Positions 47,370 to 52,793 of a stretch of 52,793 bases of DNA are shown piece by piece. The notes under the pieces are model-generated. The model saw nothing but the letters and a program-made list of their open reading frames with translations. It had not been told where the DNA came from and did not search any database. Position numbers and translations under genes: made by a program. Source of the DNA: JAUXEH01 sp965602945 (lineage in GTDB: Bacteria > Acidobacteriota > Aminicenantia > Aminicenantales > Aminicenantaceae); NCBI GenBank assembly GCA_965602945.1, contig CBFDBC010000002.1, positions 1-52,793 on the forward strand, written 5' to 3'. The stretch's first letter is position 1. Every line of letters begins with the position of its first letter.

Positions 47370-48761
47370 ATGAGCGATTCGACCCGCAAGCCCGTTGAGC
47401 CCTTCAAGATCAAGAGCGTTGAACCCATCCGGAAAACTTCCCGGGAGGAACGGGAACAGATCATCCGGAGCGGCGGATTCAACCTTTTCAATGTCCCCGC
47501 GGAGAACGTGTTCATAGACCTCCTGACGGACAGCGGCACATCGGCCATGAGCCATTTCCAGTGGGCCGGGATGATGCAGGGGGACGAATCCTATGCCGGT
47601 GCCCGGAGTTATTTCCGCTTCGATCAGGCGGTCAGGAACATCTTCGGTTTCAAGCACGTGATCCCCACGCATCAGGGGCGTGCCGCCGAAAGGATCCTGT
47701 TCCAGACCGTGGTGGGATCGGGTCAGCGAGTGCCCAGCAATATCCATTTCGATACGACCCGGGCCAATATCGAGGTCCGGGATGCCGAGGCCGTGGACCT
47801 GGCCGGGATAGCTGCCTACGATCCCGACGACCGTTCCCCCTTCAAAGGCGACATGGATGTGGAAAGGCTGAAGGCCTTCATCCAGGAGAATGGGGGTGGG
47901 GACAAGATTCCCCTGGTTATGCTCACCATCACGAACAACTCCGGCGGAGGACAGCCCGTATCGCTGGCCAACATCCGTGCCGTCAGCGCGGTCTGCAGGG
48001 AGAACGGCATCCCGTTCTTCCTGGATGCCTGCCGTTTTGCCGAGAATGCCTATTTTATCCAGCAGCGCGAGGAGGGACAGTCCGAACGGTCCGTGCTCGA
48101 CATCGCTCGAGAGATCTTCTCCTGTGCAGATGGCGCCACCATGAGCGCCAAGAAGGATGCCCTGGTGAATATCGGAGGCATCTTGAGCGTCAACGACGAT
48201 GCGCTGGCGGAAAAGCTCCGGAACAACCTGATCGTCAGCGAGGGCTTCCCCACCTACGGGGGATTGGCCGGCAGGGACCTGGAGGCGATCGCCCGGGGGC
48301 TGGAAGAAGTCATGGACGAGGCCTACCTTGAACACCGCACCGCCCAGGTAGGCTACCTGTGGGAGCTCCTGGATCAGGCTGGGCTCCCGGTCTACGGCCC
48401 CCCGGGGGGACACGCCGTCTATGTGCTGGCGGACCGGTTCCTGCCCCATCTCCCGCGGGATCAGTATCCGGGGCAGGCGCTCAGCGTAGCGCTCTACCGC
48501 GAGGCGGGTGTGCGCGCCGTTGAGATCGGAGGGGTGATGTTCGCCAAGAAGGATGAGGCGACCGGCCGGGAGATCTATCCGAAGCTGGAGCTGATCCGTA
48601 TGGCGGTGCCCCGCCGCGTGTACACGCTGTCCCATCTCGAGTATGTAGCCGATGCCCTGGCCTCCCTGTTCGAGCGCCGCGATACGATCCGGGGATTAAG
48701 GATCATCCATCAGGCTCCCCATCTACGGCATTTCACCGCACGTTTCGAAGAAATGGATTAG
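47370..48761 (+). CDS. tnaA: Tryptophanase/tyrosine phenol-lyase family, tryptophanase-like
   Basis: 463 residues. Family motifs: FIDLLTDSGTSAMS, IPTHQGRAAER, LDACRFAENAYFI and the PLP site SAKKDALVNIGG with the Schiff-base Lys at 262 (the second Lys). Overall it resembles tyrosine phenol-lyase in places (QWAGMM, VNIGG). Yet the residue matching the phenol-lyase substrate Arg is Ile386 (RAVEIGG), and the C-terminal RHFTARF has His454 where phenol-lyase has Phe. Both point to tryptophan indole-lyase activity (tryptophan to indole, pyruvate and ammonia). No tnaC-like leader with a Trp codon was seen in the 40 bases upstream. Confidence 0.85.
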   Translation: MSDSTRKPVEPFKIKSVEPIRKTSREEREQIIRSGGFNLFNVPAENVFIDLLTDSGTSAMSHFQWAGMMQGDESYAGARSYFRFDQAVRNIFGFKHVIPTHQGRAAERILFQTVVGSGQRVPSNIHFDTTRANIEVRDAEAVDLAGIAAYDPDDRSPFKGDMDVERLKAFIQENGGGDKIPLVMLTITNNSGGGQPVSLANIRAVSAVCRENGIPFFLDACRFAENAYFIQQREEGQSERSVLDIAREIFSCADGATMSAKKDALVNIGGILSVNDDALAEKLRNNLIVSEGFPTYGGLAGRDLEAIARGLEEVMDEAYLEHRTAQVGYLWELLDQAGLPVYGPPGGHAVYVLADRFLPHLPRDQYPGQALSVALYREAGVRAVEIGGVMFAKKDEATGREIYPKLELIRMAVPRRVYTLSHLEYVADALASLFERRDTIRGLRIIHQAPHLRHFTARFEEMD

Positions 48762-48770
48762 GCCTGCGGC

Positions 48771-49124
48771 CTAGATGCGGTAGAACCACATCAGCGGCAG
48801 CCAGAGCTGGTGGGCATAGGGGATCTTCTTGTGGTTGACCAGGATCTCAGTGCTCTCCCAGTCGTGGACCAGGTTGAACAGCTGGAACAGTTCCTCCACA
48901 TCATCAGGAGTGAAGGATGTGGAATGGCGCACCCACTCTCCCTCGCCCTGTTCCGTGTAGGTCGGGATCCGGCGGGCCAGGTCGACGGCCTCCGTGTACT
49001 TGGGGGAGGATTTGTGGCCGAATTCGACGGTTATCTTGAAGGCCTTGGCCTTTGTGTCGGGATGCAGGATAGTGTCCAGTTTTTCCTCTTCGGCTTGGTC
49101 GTCGTGGTCTTTCCAGCGGCTCAT
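48771..49124 (-). CDS. Uncharacterised small protein
   Basis: 117 residues that I do not recognise. It has a charged N-terminus (SRWKDHDDQAEEEKLDTILH), a possible beta strand region AFKITVEFGHKSS, and an aromatic C-terminus (LWLPLMWFYRI). No signal peptide or membrane helix is clear. ATG 49124 is preceded by GGAG and by a very good promoter at 49151-49179, so it is very likely a real gene. It converges on tnaA 9 bases away and diverges from yeiH. Confidence 0.75.
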   Translation of the reverse strand: MSRWKDHDDQAEEEKLDTILHPDTKAKAFKITVEFGHKSSPKYTEAVDLARRIPTYTEQGEGEWVRHSTSFTPDDVEELFQLFNLVHDWESTEILVNHKKIPYAHQLWLPLMWFYRI

Positions 49125-49150
49125 GTTCCGGCTCCGGTATCTTGGTTACA

Positions 49151-49179
49151 CTTATAAGCATTCGTTGTGGTGATGTCAA
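49151..49179 (-). promoter_or_regulatory. Promoter of the small unknown gene
   Basis: On the minus strand, perfect TTGACA (49174-49179), a 17-bp spacer and TATAAG (49151-49156), one base from consensus. It faces the yeiH promoter and shares the operator-like palindrome at 49175-49195. Confidence 0.85.
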
Positions 49180-49195
49180 CCTCTGCACGGTTGAC
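49175..49195. promoter_or_regulatory. Palindrome across the facing -35 boxes, possible operator
   Basis: GTCAAC (49175-49180) and GTTGAC (49190-49195) are perfect inverted repeats with 9 bases between. Each arm contains most of a -35 box, so a symmetric regulator bound here could block both promoters. The symmetry could also follow from two facing TTGACA boxes, so this is tentative. Confidence 0.4.
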
Positions 49196-49219
49196 AATTT
49201 CCCCTGTACGGGATAAAAA
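49191..49219 (+). promoter_or_regulatory. yeiH promoter
   Basis: TTGACA at 49191-49196, a 17-bp spacer and TAAAAA at 49214-49219. It precedes the GTG start of yeiH by about 30 bases. Confidence 0.75.
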
Positions 49220-49249
49220 GAGAGACTAAATCAGTCAAGGAGACCGAAA

Positions 49250-50236
49250 GTGGTTGTTATCGCATGGACCGTCTTAGCCGCCGTCGCATATGTTTCCAAA
49301 TGGATCTCCAGCCTGGTCGTGATCAACGACACCCATCCGCTCGAGGCCATGCTGGTGGGCATCCTTCTGGGCGCACTGGCCCGCAACCTGGGCCTCATGC
49401 CAAAGAAGTGGGAGCCTTACCTCAAGAAATTCGAGACGCCGCTCCTCTGGGGCATCCTGCTGCTGGGCGCGGGCTTCACGCTCAAGGTGGCGAGCGAGCT
49501 GCCCCTGAGCCTGGTGGTCATCCTTGTCTCCATGGCCTTCGGGTTCCTCTTCGTCTATTTCGTGGCCCGCCGGATGGGCCTGCCCGATAAATTGAGCGCC
49601 CTCCTGGCCGTGGGCACCTCCATCTGCGGGGGGAGCGCTATCGCCATCGTATCACCCCTGATCAAGGCCAAGGAAGAGGAGACCAGCTATTCCGTGAGCA
49701 CCATCGTGATCTCGGCGTTCATACTGCTCGTCAGCCTGCCCATCCTCGGGGGAGTCCTGGGCCTGGATCAGCAGTCCTTCGGCATCTGGGCGGGGACCTC
49801 CGTCCACAATACACCGCAGACCATCGGGACCGGCTACATGTTCGGAGAGGAGGCGGGCCAGGTAGCCACCATCGTCAAGCTCACGCGGAACATGTTCATG
49901 ATCGTGATGGCCTTCCTCGTCTCCATCTGGTTCGGAGCCAAGGAAGCGGAGAGGAGCAAGCTCGGCAAGAAGGCGATCCTCAAGGCTTTCCCCTGGGTCC
50001 TGTTCGGGTATGTGGGTATGGCCGTGTGCGCGGTCCAGGGATTCTTCACCCCCGAGGGCATCGCGTTTTTCAAGTCTGCCGGCAAGTTCCTGATCCTCAT
50101 GGGGATGGTGGGCATCGGGTTCGGGACTGACTTCCGCGCCATCAAGCGCTTCGGGATCAAGCCCCTACTGGTGGGGATGCTGGGTGCCCTCGTGGTGACC
50201 TGTGTCTCCCTCCTCCTCATTTATTTGCTGTTCTAG
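49250..50236 (+). CDS. yeiH: YeiH-family (UPF0324) putative membrane transporter
   Basis: 328 residues from GTG 49250 after AAGGAGA. About ten hydrophobic helices. Family motifs: VGILLGALARNLGLMPK, WGILLLGAGFTLKVASELP, the conserved SICGGSAIAIVSPLIKAKEE, GTSVHNTPQTIGTGYMFGEE and GIGFGTDFRAIKRFGIKPLL. The family is described as putative sulfate exporters, but the substrate here is unproven. It shares a divergent promoter region with the unknown gene at 48771. Confidence 0.85.
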   Translation: MVVIAWTVLAAVAYVSKWISSLVVINDTHPLEAMLVGILLGALARNLGLMPKKWEPYLKKFETPLLWGILLLGAGFTLKVASELPLSLVVILVSMAFGFLFVYFVARRMGLPDKLSALLAVGTSICGGSAIAIVSPLIKAKEEETSYSVSTIVISAFILLVSLPILGGVLGLDQQSFGIWAGTSVHNTPQTIGTGYMFGEEAGQVATIVKLTRNMFMIVMAFLVSIWFGAKEAERSKLGKKAILKAFPWVLFGYVGMAVCAVQGFFTPEGIAFFKSAGKFLILMGMVGIGFGTDFRAIKRFGIKPLLVGMLGALVVTCVSLLLIYLLF

Positions 50237-50302
50237 ACTGAGCTATTCATAAGAAGTGCCGATCAATTTAGCCTGAATAACTCTCGCTCAATTCAGTGAA
50301 GT

Positions 50303-50430
50303 AGACTGGATCATTTACGGGTCGAGATTAGTGCAGCGACAAGGAAGCGGCTCATGAGGCGTAGTATACTACGTCGATTGGGCCGCAACGTCGTTGATGT
50401 GCTGAGATCGAGGTGTAAATGATCCAGTCT
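50303..50430. repeat. 128-bp near-perfect palindrome with 16-bp perfect ends
   Basis: The ends AGACTGGATCATTTAC (50303-50318) and its exact reverse complement (50415-50430) share one centre, 366.5, with the inner perfect palindrome CGTAGTATACTACG (50360-50373). Intervening bases pair partly (GCGGC with GCCGC and similar), so the whole unit is one long imperfect hairpin. It lies between convergent yeiH and queA and touches the last base of the queA stop codon. A small hairpin (CTGAAT at 50273-50278 and ATTCAG at 50291-50296) precedes it. It could be a MITE or REP-type element, or a bidirectional terminator. Confidence 0.9.
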
Positions 50431-51464
50431 CAGTTGATGAGCATGCAGTCGCCATAGGAGAAGAATCGATACCGCTCGCGCACGGCCTCCCGGTACGCCC
50501 GCCTGATGATCTCATAACCCCCAAACGCGGCGGTCAGCATGAGCAGCGTGGATCGGGGTAGATGGAAGTTGGTGAGGAGCCGCCCCACGACCTGAAAGCG
50601 ATATTCCGGGTAGATGAACATCCGGGTCGCGCCGGATCCAGGCCGCACGCGTCCCCCGGCTGCCGCACTCTCCAGTGCCCGCACGGATGTGGTCCCCACC
50701 GCGGTGACAGGCCTCCCCGTCTCCAGCGCCGCGTTGATGGAGCGGGCGCTCGGTTCGGGTATGGAATACGTTTCCTCCAGCATCCCATGGTCCTCCACGC
50801 TCTCCACCCGCACCGGCTGGAAGGTGGCCAATCCAACATCCAGGCAGAGGGGGGCGGCTTCCACTCCGCCTCGCTCCAACTCCTCCAGGAGCCGGGGCGT
50901 GAAGTGCAGCCCGGCGGTCGGGGCGGCGATGGAGTTTCCCCTTCCCCGCGCAAACACAGTCTGGTAGCGCTCCAGGTCCGTTTCCCGCAGGTGGTCGTGT
51001 TCTCTTTTTCGCTTGATGTAGGGGGGCAGGGGAGCGAATCCCTCTTTTCTCAGTTCCGCCGGCACGTCGGCATCTCCGAAGCTGATGACCCGCTGCCCTT
51101 CCTGTCCCACCTCTGTGACTATCCCCGTCAGGGAAGGGGTGAACACGATGGCATCCCCTTCCTGTACGCGCTTGGCCGGCCGGCAGAGTACCTCCCAGTC
51201 CCCCGCAGTCCCCGGGCGCACGAACAGGAACTCGATGCGCTTCCCCTCCCTGCTCCCCCAGATCCGGGCCGGGAAGACGCGTGTCTCGTTGCGCACGAGG
51301 ACATCACCCCGGGAGAAGTGCTCGGGGAACTCGAGAAAAGTGGAATGCCGGATCTCCCCGCTCTCGCGGTCGACCACCAGCATGCGGGACGAATCCCGCC
51401 GGGGGAGCGGCTGTTGGGCGATCAACTCCTCCGGGAGGTCGTAGTCGAAATCGGAAACCTTCAT
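50430..51464 (-). CDS. queA: S-adenosylmethionine:tRNA ribosyltransferase-isomerase
   Basis: 344 residues from ATG 51464 (MKVSDFDYDLPEELIAQQPL); the frame opens 24 codons earlier inside ruvB sequence but those are not family-like. Motifs: RDSSRMLVVDRESGE, VLVRNETRVFPARIWG, SIAAPTAGLHFTPRLLEELE and HLPRSTLLMLTAAFGG. It transfers ribose from SAM to preQ1 in tRNA in queuosine synthesis. ruvB precedes it by 16 bases, the usual ruvB-queA pair. Confidence 0.94.
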   Translation of the reverse strand: MKVSDFDYDLPEELIAQQPLPRRDSSRMLVVDRESGEIRHSTFLEFPEHFSRGDVLVRNETRVFPARIWGSREGKRIEFLFVRPGTAGDWEVLCRPAKRVQEGDAIVFTPSLTGIVTEVGQEGQRVISFGDADVPAELRKEGFAPLPPYIKRKREHDHLRETDLERYQTVFARGRGNSIAAPTAGLHFTPRLLEELERGGVEAAPLCLDVGLATFQPVRVESVEDHGMLEETYSIPEPSARSINAALETGRPVTAVGTTSVRALESAAAGGRVRPGSGATRMFIYPEYRFQVVGRLLTNFHLPRSTLLMLTAAFGGYEIIRRAYREAVRERYRFFSYGDCMLIN

Positions 51465-51480
51465 GGGGTCGGATCGCGGG

Positions 51481-52536
51481 CTAAGACTTCGGGAACAGGT
51501 CGCCCTGGGGCTCGTTCGGTGATCCCGGCGCGGCATAGCCCAGGTGTGCGTAGGCCCGGGGGGTCACACGGCGGCCGCGGGTCGTCCGCTCCAGGAACCC
51601 GATGCGCATCAGGAAGGGCTCGTAGATCGACTCTATGGTGTCCTTTTCCTCGTCGATTGCGGCCGCGATGGTGTTGATGCCCACTGGCCCCCCCGCGAAG
51701 TTCTCGATGATGGTGCCCAGTATTTTGCGGTCGACATCGTCCAATCCCAGGGAGTCCACCTCCATCATGTCCAGCGCCTGGTCCGCCTCCGCGGTGGTAA
51801 TCCTCCCGTCGGCAATCACCTCCGCGTAGTCCCGCACGCGCCGCAGCAGACGGTTGGCCACACGCGGCGTGCCCCGGGAGCGGCGGGCCACCTGGAGGGC
51901 GCCGTCATGGTCGATGTCCACATCCAGCAGGGAGGCCGAGCGCCGGATGATCGTCTTCAGGTCTTCATCTCCATAATAGTCCAGCCGGTGGATGATGCCG
52001 AAGCGGCCTCGCAGCGGCGCCGTGATGCGTCCGGCGCGCGTGGTGGCACCGATCAGGCAAAACTTCTTAAGGCGGAGCTTGTGGCTGCGCGCCCCGGGTC
52101 CCTGGCCGATCATGATGTCCAGGTTGAAGTCCTCCATGGCGGAGTACAGGATCTCCTCCACCGAGGGGTGGAGGCGGTGGATCTCATCGATAAAGAGGAC
52201 CTCCTTGGGCTGGAGGTTGGTCAGGATAGCGGACAGGTCACCCGCCCGTTCGATAACCGGCCCCGAGGTGGGCTTGATCCCCACGCCCATCTCCTTGGCG
52301 ATGAGATATGCCAGGCTGGTCTTTCCCAAACCGGGGGGACCGTAGAGCAGTACATGGTCCAGGTGCTCGTCCCGCTTGCGGGCCGCCTCGATAAAGATCT
52401 TCAGGTTGGCCTTGATGTTTTCCTGACCGATGAACTCCTCGAAACTGCGCGGCCGGAGGTTGTCCTCGAACAGGAGGTCTTCCTTGGTGCGGACCGGGTT
52501 GAGGACCGCCTCGATGGGAGCGGAATTCTTTGTCAT
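51481..52536 (-). CDS. ruvB: Holliday junction branch-migration ATPase RuvB
   Basis: 351 residues. Motifs: RPRSFEEFIGQENIKANLKI, Walker A GPPGLGKTS, Walker B FIDEIHRLHPSVEEILYSAM, sensor GATTRAGRITAPLRGRFGI and the arginine-rich C-terminal RGTPRVANRLLRRVRDYAEV and GPVGINTIAAAIDEE. It works with RuvA as a hexameric motor. ATG 52536 has only a weak ribosome site and overlaps the stop of a short upstream open frame. Confidence 0.95.
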   Translation of the reverse strand: MTKNSAPIEAVLNPVRTKEDLLFEDNLRPRSFEEFIGQENIKANLKIFIEAARKRDEHLDHVLLYGPPGLGKTSLAYLIAKEMGVGIKPTSGPVIERAGDLSAILTNLQPKEVLFIDEIHRLHPSVEEILYSAMEDFNLDIMIGQGPGARSHKLRLKKFCLIGATTRAGRITAPLRGRFGIIHRLDYYGDEDLKTIIRRSASLLDVDIDHDGALQVARRSRGTPRVANRLLRRVRDYAEVIADGRITTAEADQALDMMEVDSLGLDDVDRKILGTIIENFAGGPVGINTIAAAIDEEKDTIESIYEPFLMRIGFLERTTRGRRVTPRAYAHLGYAAPGSPNEPQGDLFPKS

Positions 52537-52568
52537 GGGTGTGTTTTCTCACTCATCGTATAGCGCAT
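52533..52568 (-). CDS. Possible 11-codon upstream frame coupled to ruvB
   Basis: ATG at 52566-52568 follows a strong GAGGAGGA site (minus strand, 52571-52578) and encodes MRYTMSEKTHP. Its TGA overlaps the ruvB ATG (ATGA). The strong site here and weak one for ruvB suggest translational coupling, but spacing of 3 bases is short. It may equally be chance, and a -10-like TATACG lies within it. Confidence 0.3.
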   Translation of the reverse strand: MRYTMSEKTHP

Positions 52569-52603
52569 TTTCCTCCTCAATGCAAGGCCGTCCGGTCCGC
52601 CGC

Positions 52604-52690
52604 CATGCCTGCCCGCCCTGTAAGGAATTAGCATCGGCTAAGCAGGCGCATGTCAGGCGAAGTGGTGTTGGACTGGATGGCGGGGGCATG
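52604..52690. repeat. Alternative inverted repeats in the ruvA-ruvB gap
   Basis: CATGCCTGCCCGCC (52604-52617) can pair with GCAGGCGCATG (52642-52652) or with GGCGGGGGCATG (52679-52690). The two pairings exclude each other. The 210-base gap between ruvB and the ruvA end holds no other convincing gene. Confidence 0.4.
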
Positions 52691-52746
52691 TGAACGGCCG
52701 ATAAGGCGCCGATCCGATAGGGTGGTGCCGGTCAGTATGACTAGGA

Positions 52747-52793
52747 TTACAGTCTGGCCAGCTGCCGCAGCGATTCGCGCAGCAGGGTCTCGA
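52747..52793 (-). CDS. ruvA: Probable C-terminal end of RuvA (partial)
   Basis: The last codons read ETLLRESLRQLARL then TAA on the minus strand, running off the window edge. This fits the RuvA C-terminal helix (domain III), and ruvA usually precedes ruvB. Only 15 codons are visible, so this rests mainly on position. Confidence 0.5.
   Translation of the reverse strand, partial: ETLLRESLRQLARL

Overview
The window looks like the chromosome of a free-living, GC-rich, Gram-negative bacterium. A lipoprotein transglycosylase with LysM repeats and an outer-membrane barrel ending in Tyr-Trp-Phe show the outer membrane. Nothing in it looks viral or plasmid-borne. The gene order, the zinc-type S14 and S4, the deltaproteobacteria/planctomycete-like EF-G signature and the mixed gene content would suit a deep lineage such as Acidobacteriota/Aminicenantes or a deltaproteobacterial relative. 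I cannot assign the phylum from sequence alone.

Positions 1-31553 are one long information-processing block on the + strand. The order is: end of a first tuf gene, rpmG, tRNA-Trp, secE, nusG, rplKAJL, rpoBC, rpsL, rpsG, fusA, second tuf, the complete S10 set, the complete spc set with secY-adk-map-infA-rpmJ, and the alpha set (rpsM, rpsK, rpsD, rpoA, rplQ). Genes overlap or nearly touch. Only two strong sigma70-type promoters are obvious, at 328-356 before tRNA-Trp and 11977-12005 before rpsL, so most of this block is probably read as very long transcripts. The main oddity is RpoB, whose N-terminal region carries an insertion with four Cys knuckles that looks like a pair of zinc ribbons.

Positions 31554-40561 are mixed housekeeping genes. 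They include a small basic protein joining a histone-H1-like Lys/Ala/Pro-rich segment to a desulforedoxin-like Cys motif (+), mltD (-), cca-galE (-), a LEA/WHy-domain exported protein, a family 2 glycosyltransferase and a nitroreductase (+), an outer-membrane barrel protein (-), and a Sua5/TsaC protein (+).

Positions 40562-45125 are a minus-strand operon read as cobB (sirtuin), larC, folE, metG, with its own promoter at 45097-45125. A repeat-bearing intergenic region (45129-45247) separates it from a plus-strand cluster of mtnP, a PfkB-family kinase and a tryptophanase/tyrosine phenol-lyase family enzyme whose key residues match tryptophanase.

Positions 48771-52793 hold a small protein of unknown function divergent from a YeiH-family permease, with two facing promoters around a shared palindrome. 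A 128-bp near-perfect palindrome lies between yeiH and queA. The minus-strand genes ruvB and queA follow, with the probable last codons of ruvA at the edge. The observations most worth a second look are the RpoB insertion, the basic desulforedoxin-like protein and the 128-bp palindrome.
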